Part shown: one piece after another, positions 34,360 through 49,559 of the stretch
Layout of the letters: each line of letters begins with the position of its first letter
Numbering within the stretch: the stretch's first letter is position 1
NCBI GenBank assembly: GCA_033239005.1
Contig: BSQZ01000004.1
Coordinates: forward strand, 10,665,007 to 10,729,006
Direction of reading: 5' to 3'
Length of the DNA: 64,000 nucleotides
From: Lamellibrachia satsuma
Taxonomy: Eukaryota > Annelida > Polychaeta > Sabellida > Siboglinidae
Program-made: the position numbers and the translations under genes
The notes under the pieces: generated by a model
What the model was told of the DNA's origin: nothing
Seen by the model: only the letters and a program-made list of their open reading frames with translations
Database searches by the model: none

Positions 34360-35975
34360 CACAAGCAATACAAGAAAAGAAGGAGGAACTGAAGTATGTA
34401 GAAGAAGCAAGTGATGAAGAAAAGACAAGGCTGAAGCAGAGGTACCAGGAGAAGAAGAATGCAACAAATAAGGCTGAACATTGCTAAAGCAAGACATGAG
34501 AAACAAAAGGAATGGTGCAAGAAGATTGAAGAAGATGGGGAAAAAATTTATCTTCGAGCTGGCCAGAGATAGAGACAGGGATAGCAAAGATACTACTTGA
34601 ACATCAACAATGAAGAGCGATGGAACATTGGTCACTGGAGTAAAACAAGTGCTAGGTGTATGGGAGGAGTATTTCAGGAAACTACTAAACTCTGAGGGAG
34701 AATGTGAGATAGAGATACCACATTCCGGACAATAACAGAAGAAGAGGTTGAGAAAGCTGTAAAGAAGACGAAAACTGGGAAACATTGATGGAAAGGATAC
34801 TAGATGTGAGGGTGAGGCATATAGTGGAGAGCAAAATCCGAGAAAATCAGCTGGGATTTAGGAAAGGAAGATGAAAAGATGATGGATTGTTTGCCATCAG
34901 ACAAATTATTGAGGAGAGAATTTAGAAAGAATGTAGCATTCAGTTTTGTCGATCTGGAAAAGGCAGTTGACACTGTGCTGAGAGAACTTACATTTGCAGT
35001 CATGAGATGGATGGAGGTTGGAGAGGCAGAGGTCAGAATGGTTGAGGAAATGTACAAGGAAACAACAGCGGTGGTGAGAATCGAAGGAGAAACATCGGAA
35101 CAATTTGGGATTAGAACTTAGACAGCCTTGAGTCCCCTGCTTTTAATTATGGTGATGAACCTGATCAGTGGAAAGGTATCTGAACAGGAAGAACTTAAGA
35201 AGATACCATATGCAGATGACCTAGCAGAAGTGGCTGATAACAAAGAGGATCTACAGAAAACATTGCAAGAGTGGAACAACACCCCTGGAGAAGACTAAAG
35301 TAATGTGGATAGGTGAACAGGAGGTGGACCTACATGTAGTTGTTGATGAAAAGACCATTAAACAAGTGAACAGTTTGGTATACTTAGGCAGTACAGTGTG
35401 TGAGGATGGAGGAAGTAGTAAGAAAATACAGAGGAGAGTGGAAGCAGGAGCAGCAGCATGGAGGAGAGTGGAAGGCATTATGTGGGACAGAAAACTGAAG
35501 AAACAACTAAAAGGAAAAGTGTTGGAAACATGTGTGGTACCAGCCTGTATATATTAGTTGGGAACACTTACACTGACGTAGAGACAGGAGAAGATACAGA
35601 TGGCAAAAAATAACCGGGTCCAAAGACTATGCAAAGTAACTAAAGAAGATAGAAGGAAGATGAAAGAATTGAGAGAAGAAATTGGCATGAAAAAACACCT
35701 AAAGATGAAAATAGTCGGAAGCAGATGAGATGGGCAGGACATACGCTAAAAATGGGTGAAGACAGACTGTCAAAAAGAGCATGGAAAGCAGAAGAGGGTG
35801 GCAGAAGAAGAAGAGGAAGACCAAAGCTGTGATGGAAAGACTGTGTCAAATACGATCTTGAAAGGGCAGATATGAACGGCCAAGAGTGGAAGACCATCGC
35901 AGAAGACAGAGAGAGATGGAGGAGTTAACAACAAAGGTGGAAGAAGCTACCAAGTGACTTAGACCCCACCCTGCA
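34360..35975 (+). pseudogene. RTE-like LINE RT relic
   Basis: Plus-strand reverse transcriptase remains over three frames: LDVRVRHIVESKIRENQLGF (about 34800), IPYADDLAEVADNKEDLQKT with the catalytic YADD near 35210, VNSLVYLGSTVCEDGGSSKK (about 35370), RVEAGAAAWRRVEGIMWDRK and VLETCVVPACIY. The C-terminal domain follows with RMRWAGHTLKMG (about 35725) and MNGQEWKTIAEDRERWR (about 35875). The thumb and C-terminal segments resemble RTE/L1-like non-LTR elements, not CR1 or L2. At least eight frame breaks are present. Minus-strand serine/leucine-rich frames here are shadows of its AG-rich strand. Confidence 0.75.
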
Positions 35976-36970
35976 AGGAAGCAAGGGGAAGCAATTGGAT
36001 AGTTCACAGTCATGTTATCCAGGTGTTTTCATGAAGGCCTGCAATTGAAGCCACTAGCCTGAGAGATCAGGTTCAGGTGTGAATGGCAGGGAGAACATTG
36101 CAGAGCACACAGACACTGTACCAACTGTGGGGTGGGCTGGTTATTCAAGCACCTGTGAATTCATGGGAAGGCCTAGACAATGGAATGTCCTCTGTTGATG
36201 AATGTTCAAGTTCATGGCTAATCATGACTTCAGCAAATCTCTCTTGAAAATAAACATTTGGGGCTGGCAACTTTCTTTCTTTCCTTATATTACTTGCAAC
36301 CAAGTGGACCTATGTGGCCATTAGACCTATAATTTTTTCGTGTGTACATATAACCATTAATGGGGAATTTTAGAGAAAGTTAATATAGCTTCAGTTTGGG
36401 ATGTTTTTATAGTGCCAACTTAAATCGAAAGCATGCAAGTTCTAGTGGTGCATCAAAATAGTGTATACATATTGAAATGCTAGTGTGTCAAGGGGAAACC
36501 TAATGCTTTATTATAAAACACTGCATAAATAACAACTTGGTGCATATTGTATGCAGTTACCCAGTTTTGTTAATTTAGTTGTTAAATGTGGGAGATAGGA
36601 GGAAGCCACACACATGCAAATCTTCAGCCACAACTTTACAATCCATTCAGGAAAAAAATTATTAATTGTTTAGAAAGTATCTACAACTTTTAAAATGTGA
36701 TCAAATGCCCCATGAAGAAATGTCTTGGCGCGTAAATACTGTATGAGTAAATCTCTTTCTCCCTGTGGATGTTAATTGCTTCCTTTATTTTCCTCCTGTG
36801 CCAGTTCTCCTCGTGGTCTAGAATTTTAACGTCCTTCATAGAGCACTGATTGCCTCTGAAGAAGACGGTGGGATGCCGTTGAAATATACAGAACGAACAC
36901 TAAGTTTCTTGAGAGGTAATTATGCTTAATATTAATAACCAAGAAACTGGATCATCTATCCATTCAAGGA
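35976..36970. other. No gene; possible retroelement terminal motif
   Basis: No open frame of note. GAAGAAGACGGTGGGATGCC at about 36857 resembles a motif often seen in Penelope-like elements, but nothing else supports such an element. Confidence 0.3.
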
Positions 36971-36975
36971 TAGTT

Positions 36976-39196
36976 TAAATGTGTATATGTTATAGTCAAT
37001 CTGCATAATCAGTCATTTCTGACATGTTTAGGCATTACGCGAAATGACTGTTTCACTCAGGCATTTCGCAAAATGACTGATAATTTCAATGACTGGAAAA
37101 GAGGTGCAGTCATTTCGCCTAATGACTGAAACAGTGTTTCCCCTGGTTAATGACAAATGATATGGGCAAACTTGCTGTTTTTTCATTTACCTAGCCAGAT
37201 ATTTTCAGAAGTTGCCATCTAGCAGCTATCTATTTCTCACAATCAAAAATATTTTTTATATTGTGACGAAATTATGATTTAAGATTATTGTTCGGGTTCA
37301 CTTTGGATCATGTAGAACACCAGGAATTGAAGTTACTCCACATGGTCGAAACCACTTATCATCAAATTAATGTTTTTATTCCTAGGTGTGCTTTGTGCCA
37401 TTATACCCAGAGCAAACACTGTGAAGTATCAATTATGATTTGTCTTCTATTGTGTATCTTAAATTGAATGTTGGAAATGTAGAATGTCCTATTGTTTTTG
37501 TGGAGTCAGGACATTGTGTCCTATTGATTTCAGAGGTTCAGGACATTTTATCCTATCACTTCTGTTTTCAATTTGCATCACTGTGTATTTCGTTTCTTTG
37601 TCAACTTCTTGATGTCACTGCATTGACAAATTTGATACCTGCGAAACATAAGAGCAAATTTAAACTATTATCCAATTTTAATTATAAACTACCTAAAATG
37701 GTGAGAATAAATAAAAAATATCTATATTGTAATATACTGTAATTATAATATACTCATAATCATGATGTTTATCAATGTGTCTTTTATAGTAAACAATTGG
37801 TTTAACTTCCCTTTTAAATTAATTTGTTTGCACAGCTTAATGCGACAAATCATGAAAGGACTTCTCGGCTTTTGTGAGACAGTATTGACGCCTTTCATTT
37901 GTGCTCAGTCGTGTAAGTGATGACTAACTGAAGAAAGACCCTTTCATTGTGGACTTCCTGGCTTACATAAAGAGAGGAAGAATTTAACAGAGAATAAGGA
38001 ATTGGTATCCAATACAACTGTGGTGGATATTAACTCGAGGCTTCTTACTGAGAAAACCTTTAAAGGGAATTATACCTATGTGGCTTCAATGTGTAGATCA
38101 ATGAATGAAGGTGTGACATTTCACCATTACCAAATAAAAATGAAACCACATCATGTTATGCAAGCCACCAAATTGCATGTGGGGCTGTGGAGTCATTTAT
38201 ATGACAAAATTCTTGTAGGATGTCATTACTGCATAATTACATGTTAGCTATGGCACATTTGGAAGATTATTTAACTTTATCTTTCCACCCATACCTCATT
38301 TATTATAGGTTGGAATATTTGCATTGATTAAATGGACTACTATCTACCCCTCAAATTGTGAAATGTCTGGTAAATTTATCACACTTAAAATCAAGAAACA
38401 ATGTTCAGCATAAGAAACTACAAATAAAAATTGCTTCTTACTTGCCGAGTATGTAGTATCTATGGTGTGACTTTGAAGATTCATCAGTTGCTGCAAGCTT
38501 GAGTTGTTCTATAGTATTGAAATATTCCATTTTGGGAATTATATGTTTTTGACATACTTGAAACCTTTTGTAAAGTTCTTCCTTAAATTGTACTTCGTAA
38601 TTATCCTGTGCCACTGTGATAGCTATGCCAAGAGGCAAATGATTAACACCTACTGATTGTGTTCTTTTTATAGGGAGAGGCAATGCACAATAGCCAATTG
38701 AGACTGTCACCATTGTTAGTATTCCCAGTTGGAGAATGGTTGGGTCATCCATTACCTGTCCATCAAATCAGAGAACACTAGTGAGATAGCTGTCAATAAA
38801 AGTGTCAGGTGGAGGGCTAGAATCTTGTACCCAGAGAGGGATAAATTATTAGCAAAATGTTGCTGTTTGCAAATAATATATAGCAAATATTTATTCACTA
38901 CTTGAGTAATGTGAATGTCTGAAGAATTATGAAAGCTGACATTAATACAGTTAACATTGGAACAATATATAATGACAAAAGTACACAAATTGTTATTACA
39001 CAGTATGATTGAAATGGTCACCAGTCAAACTATGCAATAACAGTGCCTTATTTCCAGTCATTTCGCGTAATGACTGGAATTTTCAGTCATTTCGCAAAAT
39101 GCCTGAGTGAAACAGTCATTTCGCTTAATGCCTAAACATGTCAGTCATTATGCGAAATGACTGATTACGCAGATTGACTGTAACATATACATTTCT
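36976..39196. mobile_element. 2.2-kb inverted-repeat DNA transposon, unknown superfamily
   Basis: The ends are inverted repeats of at least 90 bp: left TGTATATGTTATAGTCAATC near 36982 and its inverted counterpart ending GACTGTAACATATACA near 39191. Inside each end are several copies of the inverted motif CAGTCATTTCGC/GCGAAATGACTG. The interior has one spliced exon on the minus strand at 38755-38442. I could not identify a clean target duplication; TTT flanks the right end only. Confidence 0.65.
38442..38755 (-). CDS. Internal exon, integrase/KRBA2-like N-terminal region (tentative)
   Basis: Open for 314 nt on the minus strand between an acceptor (GATGGACAG) and a donor (GTAAGA). It encodes MDDPTILQLGILTMVTVSIG at the start and QVCQKHIIPKMEYFNTIEQL, KLAATDESSKSHHRYYILGK at the end. 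The last part resembles the segment before the integrase domain in KRBA2-like transposon-derived proteins (helical region followed by YY(I/L)L.KY). No catalytic exon was found. It lies within the 2.2-kb inverted-repeat element, so it is probably its transposase remnant. Function not assigned firmly. Confidence 0.4.
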
Positions 39197-39838
39197 ACCA
39201 ACACGATTTAATTGTTATTTGAATTAAAATTAATTGTTAATTTAATTTGATTGAAGAATTTGGGAGGTTAATTTAATTTAATTGATCTGAGAAATGTATC
39301 AAGTTAATTTTATTTAATTGGACAATTTCTGAGTTAGTTGTAATTTAATTAACTTTTGACATTAACTGCCCCATGCCTGATTGTCTACATTATTTTTTCT
39401 TCGAAAAGGCCTTCTTTCTAGTACAGCAGTTCTTTCATAAGTGTTGTGAACACATAATAAGTAACTTTGATAAATAATCTTTGACCGTACATATGCCGTA
39501 TATGTCCCGGGATTGGAACTTAGCAAAATATAAGCTAAACAAATTATTGACATTGGTGATACATCATACATGCAATCTGAGTTCCATATGTTATTGCACA
39601 AAATAAAAGCAGCCATTAAAATAATACAAAGTAATGCGCTTGTACCAATGTTTGCGAATTCTTGATGAAAAATGCAAGCTAGTGACTAATATATCTCTTA
39701 TAATATAATTAGATGAATTATCTAATATACACATAAATCTATATACTAACTTTCTAATTACAGACTGACAACATTGTACATCAAACAGAATGCATAAAAA
39801 ATTATGCTTTCATATTTAGATAAACCAAAAAACAATTT

Positions 39839-41459
39839 TTAAATATTATGATATGCAATGTGTAATCTATGTATAGTAGACTTTTTGTAATTCCACCATA
39901 ACTGAACAGAATACTTTGGTGAACAATATGTACACAACAGTGTAAGCTTCACATCTGTGGAACACGTAACATTTATGTAAGATAATATTGCCTTGCACAA
40001 ATAAAGTTCTGCATTGTCTGTTGATATCTGCATCATCAGAAAGATCATCTGTGATATAATGCCCAAGATAATTATATGTATCCACCACTTTATAAATGAT
40101 CCCATTCAACTTTACATCAAGAATAGTACACCCTTTCAAGATTTTTTATCTGAATATCATGATAGCAATTTTTTTTGTATTATGTTTAACATCATGACTT
40201 ATTCCAAATTTCTCACATTCGTGCAATAATTGACATAGCCCAACTGAATATGAGCATACATTATGTGATTAATCAAATGTTCATTCACATTACATAGACA
40301 TTGAATAAGTAAGGGGATAGTGTCCCTCCTTGTCTAACACCATTAGTTACTTTGAATTTCACACAATATACAGCACCCCATCTAATACAAATGGTTTGGT
40401 TTTTATACCAGTAAGCCAATGGACATAATATATATCCTGGAACACCCATTTGACTGAGTTTCTTAAGTGTTCTGTGGTTTACTCTGTCAAATGCCTTACT
40501 GGCATCAAGAAAACATACAAATACACTACCGTTAAGTGATCTATATAAATCAATTACTTCTTTTAATACGTATATACACTGATCAGTTCCGTGTTTCTTC
40601 TTAAAACCAAACTGGTAAGGATTAGTATCCATGTACATTTCAATCCTGTCTAAAATAATAATTTCAATAAGTTTACTAAACACACTAGCTAATGCAATTG
40701 GATGATGATTGTCTTTAGTTTTTAACAGCTTTATCTTTAATTACTAGTACAAGTACAACTGACAGCATTGACTCAGGCAGACATCCATGAGCAATACAGC
40801 TAGAAAAACACATACTTAAGAATGGCTCAAGTAAGTTGAATGCATATTTTATATGCTCTGAATATACACCATCAGACCCACACACTTTATTAACATCAAA
40901 CTTTTTTATCATGTGTTACTTCCTGCTGAGACTTCAAGGTCCTCATATGAAGTGTCAGTTATATCCACATGGTATCTACTATCTACACTAATGTTATTGA
41001 CACAATTTTTTCTCTATAAATCCACAATTTCTTTTCCACTTGAAACACGTTCAATGATAGAAGGAAGTGGAGTATTACAATTGTTTATGGTCCTTATCTC
41101 TCTCCAGAAAGCCTTAATTAGTTAATTTCTTAGCTAGTGCTTCCTTAGTCCTTATGTAACATATTTTCATTGTTTTTGATAAATCATAGAGCATATTTAA
41201 ATCTCACTTCACTTCACTCACTCACCCCTGTCTGTGTTTGCCAGCATTCACCCACATGCCTCTGGTTTCTCATACAAATCGTCAACATACTCTGCCCAGC
41301 CAGGCTTATAAATGGGTATAGTTCTTTTTATTTTTATGTGTGATTTGCTCACCAGCATGTAGCAGAGAGCTTACTTTGTACATTTTAGTTATAGCATGTA
41401 TATGATTATTATCACTGTAGTTTGTTTTTACAACCTGTAACTTCAGTAGGAACATGTAT
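39839..41459 (-). pseudogene. Non-LTR LINE RT, downstream part, copy 1
   Basis: Minus-strand RT of the jockey/L2-related type. Linker at 40912-40715 (FDVNKVCGSDGVYSEHIKYA), core at 40683-40285 (FGFKKKHGTDQCIYVLKEVI, VFVCFLDASKAFDRVNHRTL, VTNGVRQGGTLSPYLFNVYV), thumb at 40139-39839 (VDTYNYLGHYITDDLSDDAD; TYCSPKYSVQLWWNYKKSTI in another frame). A deletion of about 29 bp near 40241 has removed the YADD catalytic box that copy 2 keeps. The portion right of about 40180 is tandemly duplicated at 44150-45470. The element is cut at 41460 by a hAT insertion. Confidence 0.8.
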
Positions 41460-41467
41460 CTCATGCA

Positions 41468-44135
41468 CAGGGTTGACTGAATTACTTGAATTTTGTACTT
41501 GAGTAAAAGTAAAAGTAATTTACCTAAAAACTACTTGAGTAAGAGTAAAATTACTTTGTAAAAAAGTGCTTGAGTAAAAATTAAAACTACTTTTCAAAAG
41601 TACTTGAAGTAAAAGTACAACACTTAGAAATAACAACAAAATCATGGGTAATATTGTATCAGTTACACAGCCTGCATCTGACAACTGTTTTGCAACCAAT
41701 CTGCCTATAACAAAGTGTTCCCAGACAGCCTTAGCTGGTCAATCGGTCTGCCACCCTTCAACATGGTGCTCGCTTGGATGCTTGAAAAATTACATTATCA
41801 TTAATGAGAGCTCACAACATCAAATAATTTCAGTTAAATACATAACTTAATTAATGATGAGGCACAATTTGTCTTTTTATCCATCTGTTCCACTGGGGTA
41901 TGGGAGGAGCTAGACTGTACAACAGGATATGTTTACATTGTATATGCAGGTGTGATTGTATCTGAGTAGGTAGAGGGTCAGCCCAGTAGTAGTAGTAGTA
42001 GTAGTAGCCTCTCAGAGAAACTGGTCAGAGGTAATACAACCTAGCACTGCCCATAGTAAAATTAAAAAGACATTTGATGCCTAGCTGATGAAGCCATGTG
42101 GTTTGTGAACCCCCACCTTCTCATGTCTGCCCAGACATGTCTTATCAGCTCACACAAACATTGAAACCACAAGCTTTTACAGCTAGCTGTGTTGGTTATC
42201 TGGTACCAGCTGGGGCTAGAATTGATCAGTAGACAGACCAGTGCAACAGTCAGGGCCCCTGTCCCTGTCCCGGACCCTGATATTATTTATTAGCATGCTC
42301 TGAAAATAAGGGCTGATCGGAGGCTTATTTTCAGAGCATGCTCTGAAAATAAGGGCCGATTAGAGGCTTATTTTCAGAGCATGCACTGAAAATAAGGGCC
42401 GATCGGAGGCTTATTTTCAGAGCATGCTCTGAAAATAAGGGCTGATTAGAAGCTTATTTTCAGAGCATGCTCTGAAAATGAGGGCCAATCAGAGGTTTAT
42501 TTTTAGAGCATGCTCTGAAAATAAGGGCCAATCAGAGGCTTATTTTTAGAGCAGCAGCTCTTTTATATCTGCTAAATTTATATTTGGATTTTTAAGGAAA
42601 TATTTGCTTTGTAGGTGAAATAACGTGGAGAAATAACTAGATAAACTCATAGCTGCACAGCCTTATTTTCAGAGCATGCTCTGAAAATAATGGCCGATCA
42701 GAGGCTTATTTTCAGAGCATGCTCTGAAAATAAAAATGACAATGCAAGTCCAATAGACAATGCAAGTCCAATAGGCCCAAAAAGGACATTTTTAATTCAT
42801 TAATCAATAAAAAAAATCAGTCCAACATGCAAATTTCCTGCCCACCTCCATCGTTAACAAAATCGGCCGAGCTAATTAATGCACCCGCGCGGGGAATAGG
42901 AACTATTCCATCCTGCGTGTTGATTGGTTAAATCAGCTTCCGGTTTGCTCGGGAAATAACAAATTATGGGCTGTTATTTCCAGAGCTGCTCGGTAAATAG
43001 TCAGTGCGTATTTTGGGTCAGCTTGAATAAGCCATTGGCATTGCTGGCAAAAGATGGTGCCAAATGGCAGAGTATAATTTTTTTACTTTTTAGTTATGTA
43101 GAGTAATCATTATTATTATTAAATATTTCAATATGAATTCGTGAAAGTAAAATGCTGCTTAATGCTGACGTAAGCCGGTAAAGCCGTTGCTGACAATGGG
43201 CGAAAATCGGTTTTACTTTCTGACCTAACCATGAAAGCGACCACCTACAGCACCCAAACTTCTCCTCACATATCTACTATACATATACACATGTCACGTG
43301 GCCAAAATAGTACATTTACTTTCTCAAAACGATCAAAATTTTAAAAAGAATTAAACCAACCTATCGCCCTCTCCTACGGCGCAGTGGCGTCTACGCGTAG
43401 CGCCAAGGCTACCGTAAAATCGATGCATATGACAAGGCGTCGTTCAGTTTCACCAAAACTCTGTGCGGGGGGGCGGCTGATTAATTCAAACAGAACAATT
43501 ATGTATTTCTGTTTTAATTGTGCGTTGATGCGTGCATGCTTCATTGCGTGTAATTAGGTATGTTTCAGTATTATTTGTATTTCTGCTACATGTGACATGT
43601 CATGTTCTTACATAATTAGTTTTAATCATATTATCATCAGATTGTTATATTTTTATATAAATTTTAAGTATGTCTGAATGGACGTTGTCCAGATTTACGG
43701 GGCTATTTTAATACCAATTGCGTTTTTAAATACAGTTATTACGTTGGCACCAGTATTAACACATAATTTAAAGCACACTGTCGAATCTAATACAACTGTC
43801 CTCAATTAAAAATAGTATTATTACTTTGTCACAAAATCTGTTAATAGTATGTATATGTTGATACCACTTATATCTTTAGAGATCAGCGGTTGTTACCTCA
43901 TATATTCAGTATGAAGTTAAACATAAAAAATAAGCATATAACGCATTCTTCAGTTTTTATTAAGCATGTAGATGATTTATACATCAAAAATAGATTATTA
44001 AAACAGCATCACACCCATACATCACTCAATATTAATACATCACAATTTATTTAATTTACAATAAATTGTTTTACTAGTTGCAGTACACACGCACGCACAC
44101 ACGCACACACACACACACGTATAATAATAATAAGT
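41468..44135. mobile_element. Truncated left part of the hAT element (duplication unit 1)
   Basis: The same CAGGGTTGACTG end preceded by CTCATGCA (41460-41467). It lacks the right end because the tandem duplication broke inside the element near its AATAATAAT run. Confidence 0.85.
42291..42735. repeat. 43-bp palindromic repeat array, unit 1
   Basis: About six tandem units plus two outlying ones. Each contains a 28-bp perfect palindrome with half-site TTATTTTCAGAGCA, separated by a spacer GGGCCGATCGGAGGC or variants. A shorter array is in unit 2 at about 46385-46615. The arms could extrude as cruciforms. Confidence 0.88.
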
Positions 44136-44149
44136 ACACATTTTTTAAA

Positions 44150-45470
44150 ATTATGTTTACATCATGACTTATTCCAAATTTCTCACGTTCGTGCAATAAT
44201 TGACATAGCCCAACTGAAGATGGTAATATCAATATTAAGTCATCAGCATACATTATGTGATTAATCAAATGTTCATTCACATTACATAGACATTGAATAA
44301 ATAAGGGGATAGTGTCCATCCTTGTCTAACACCATTAGTTACTTTGAATTTCACACAATATACAGCACCCCATCTAATACACATGGTTTGGTTTTCATAC
44401 CTGTAAGCCAATGGACATAATATATATATCCTGGAACACCCATTTGACTGAGTTTCTTAAGTGTTCTGTGGTTTACTCTGTCAAATGCCTTACTGGCATC
44501 AAGAAAACATACAAATACACTACCGTTAAGTGATCTATATAAATCAATTACTTCTTTTAATACGTATATACACTGATCAGTTCCGTGTTTCTTCTTAAAA
44601 CCAAACTGGTAAGGATTAGTATCCATGTACATTTCAATCCTGTCTAAAATAATAATTTCAATAAGTTTACTAAACACACTAGCTAATGCAATTGGATGAT
44701 GATTGTCTTTAGTTTTTAACAGCTTTATCTTTAATTACTAGTACAAGTACAATTGACAGCATTGACTCAGGCAGACATCCATGAGCAATACAGCTAGAAA
44801 AACACATACTTAAGAATGGCTCAAGTAAGTTGGATGCATATTTTATATGCTCTGAATATACACAATCAGACCCACACACTTTATTAACATCAAACTTTTT
44901 TATCATGTGTTACTTCCTGCTGAGACTTCAAGGTCCTCATATGAAGTGTCAGTTATATCCACATGGTATCTACTATCTACATTAATGTTATTGACACAAT
45001 TCAACAAGTCAGACAATTTTTTTTCCCTATAAATCCACAATTTCTTTTCCACTTGAAACACCTTCAATGATAGAAGGAAGTGGAGTATTACAATTGTTTA
45101 TGGTCCTTATCTCTCTCCAGAAAGCCTCAGAGTTAATTTCTTAGCTAGTGCCTCCTTAGTCCTTATGTAACATATTTTCATTGTTTTTGATAAATCGTAG
45201 AGCATATTTAAATCTCACTTCACTTCACTCACTCACCCCTGTCTGTGTTTGCCAGCATTCATCCACATGCCTCTGGTTTCTCATACAAATCGTCAACATA
45301 CTCTGCCCAGCCAGGCTTATAAATGGGTATAGTTCTTTTTATTTTTATGTGTGATTTGCTCACCAGCATGTAGCAGAGAGCTTACTTTGTACATTTTAGT
45401 TATAGCATGTATATGATTTTTATCACTGCAGTTTGTTTTTACAACCTGTAACTTCAGTAGGAACATGTAT
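44150..45470 (-). pseudogene. Non-LTR LINE RT, duplicated part, copy 2
   Basis: Second copy of the LINE segment above, at an offset of about 3994 bp. It keeps the catalytic box: LINHIMYADDLILILPSS at about 44215-44270, reading on from the 44677-44351 core after a frame break. Its left end is the tandem-duplication junction, so the thumb is missing here. On the right it meets the hAT element at its target duplication (45471-45478). Confidence 0.8.
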
Positions 45471-46007
45471 CTCATGCACAGGGTTGACTGAATTACTTTA
45501 ATTTTGTACTTGAGTAAAAGTAAAAGTAATTCACCTAAAAACTACTTGAGTAAGATTAAAATTACTTTGTAAAAAAGTGCTTGAGTAAAAATTAAAACTA
45601 CTTTTCAAAAGTACTTGAAGTAAAAGTAGAAGTAAAAGTACAACACTTAGAAATAACAACAAAATCATGGGTGATATTATATCAGTTACACAGCCTGCAT
45701 CTGACAACTGTTTTGCAACCAATCTGCCTATAACAAAGTGTTCCCAGACAGCCTTAGCTGGTCAATCGGTCTGCCACCCTTGAACATGGTGCTCACTTGG
45801 ATGCTTGGAAAATTACATTATCATTAATGAGAGCTCACAATATCAAATAATTTCAGTTAAATACATAACTTAATTAATGATGAGGCACAATTTGTCTTTT
45901 TATCGACCTGTTCCACTGGGGTATGGGAGGAGCTAGACTGTACAACAGGATATGTTTACATTGTATATGCAGGTGTGATTGTATCTGAGTAGGTAGAGGG
46001 TCAGTCC

Positions 46008-46057
<50 letters not shown>

Positions 46058-46384
46058 CCTCTCAGAGAAACTGGTCAGAGGTAATACAACCTAGCACTGC
46101 CCATAGTAAAATTAGAAAGACATTTGAGGCCTAGCTGATGAAGCCATGTGGCTTGTGAACCCCCACCTTCTCATGTCTTCCCAGACATGTCTTATCAGCT
46201 CACACAAACATTGAAACAACAAGCTTTTGCTGCTAGCTGTGTTGGTTATCTGGTACCAGCTGGGGCTAGAATTGATCAGTAGACAGACCAGTGCAACAGA
46301 GGAATGATGTTGCTAATTGCAATTAAAAGAGCCCTGTCAGGGCCCCTGTCCCTGTCCCGGACCCTGATATTATTTATTAGGCTA

Positions 46385-46615
46385 TTTTCAAAGCATGCTC
46401 TGAAAAAACGGCCGATCGGAGGCTTATTTTCAGAGCAGCAGCTCTTTTATATCTGCTACATTTATATTTGGATTTTTAAGGAAATATTTCCTTTGTAGGT
46501 GAAATAACGTGGAGAAATAACTAGATAAACTCATAGCTGCACAGCCTTATTTTCAGAGCATGCTCTGAAAATAAGGGCCAATCAGAGGCTTATTTTCAGA
46601 GCATGCTCTGAAAAT
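46385..46615. repeat. 43-bp palindromic repeat array, unit 2
   Basis: Reduced version of the array at 42291-42735: one diverged unit, then two palindromes after a shared 110-bp segment. Confidence 0.8.
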
Positions 46616-47094
46616 AAAAATGACAGTGCAAGTCCAATAGGCCCAAAAAAGGCATTTTTAATTCATTAATCAATAAAAAAATCAGTCCAACATGCAAATT
46701 TCCTGCCCACATGCATCGTTAACAACATCGGCCGAGCTAATGAATGCACCCTCGCGGGGAATAGGAACTATACCATCCTGCGTGTTGATTGGTTAAATCA
46801 GCTTCCGGTTTGCTCGGGAAATAACAAATTATGGGCTGTTATTTCCAGAGCTGCTCGGTAAATAACCAGTGCATATTTTTGGTCAGCTTGAATAAGCCAT
46901 TGGCATTGCTGGCAAAAGATGGTGCCAAATGGCAGAGTATAATTTTTTTAGTTATGTAGAGTAATCATTATTATTATTAAATATTTCAATATGAATTCGT
47001 GAAAGTAAAATGCTGCTTAATGCTGACGTAAGCCGGTAAAATCTAAAGGGGACTAAAGCCGTTGCTGACACTGCCAGTAACTGGGCGAAAATCG

Positions 47095-48775
<1,681 letters not shown>

Positions 48776-49559
48776 CCAGAATTGTGTCAGTGTCAGTGAC
48801 TTTGTATGGGGATTATCAATACATTGTCGAAATTGCAACTTTTAATATTTATGATACGTATTGGAAACTAACTGATTAATAGTTTATATGGTGCAATGGA
48901 GACATTTACATCGTGGTTTGAGATGGCGTTCAAGCGTTGTGTGCTCGAAGTTACATTTCATGTCAACGGCCTTGACCTGACCTATATGCCAATATTTGGC
49001 AGACTTCGTTCACTGACGTAGATATAAAACAGTGGTTGCGTCGAATTCCCAAAGATACGTTTGCATGCAAATATGATCGCGAAGTAGCCTGGATTGGATT
49101 ATATTAATAGCTTTTGGCCTGGCGACTATGAACAGTTTATGAAATGTTGTTGACGGTGGAGCGCCACCGGCAGTACTAGCGGTTTCGGCCAAAAAAATTT
49201 ACGAAAAATATATTGGCATTTATTGCGAAGTAAATAAAAGTAACGGAGTAAAAAGTCGCGTCACTTTAGATAAAACTACCTCGCTACAAGTAAAAGTATT
49301 TAGTAAAAATTCGGTACATGCCAATTACTTGAAATAGCTACTGAAATATTGTAACGAAGTACTTTTACTTCGTTACATGCCAACCCTGCTCATGCAGATA
49401 TTTGACAGTGACAGTGAGCATACAATATTTATTGATGTCCTTTTCAGTCATATTGTTACATCTAATCATTGCTGCACAATTGCTCGTGCTATCCATTAGA
49501 TTTGGAATATCATTATTACACTTTGAACGGTATATGATCCTTGCCACTTACATTATATA

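Noticed and set aside
34336..34785. Serine/leucine-rich membrane protein on the minus strand
   Set aside because: Shadow of the AG-rich strand of the RTE-like LINE; hydrophobicity comes from CT-rich codons.
36850..36890. Penelope-like element
   Set aside because: Only a short motif matches; no RT or GIY-YIG sequence lies nearby.
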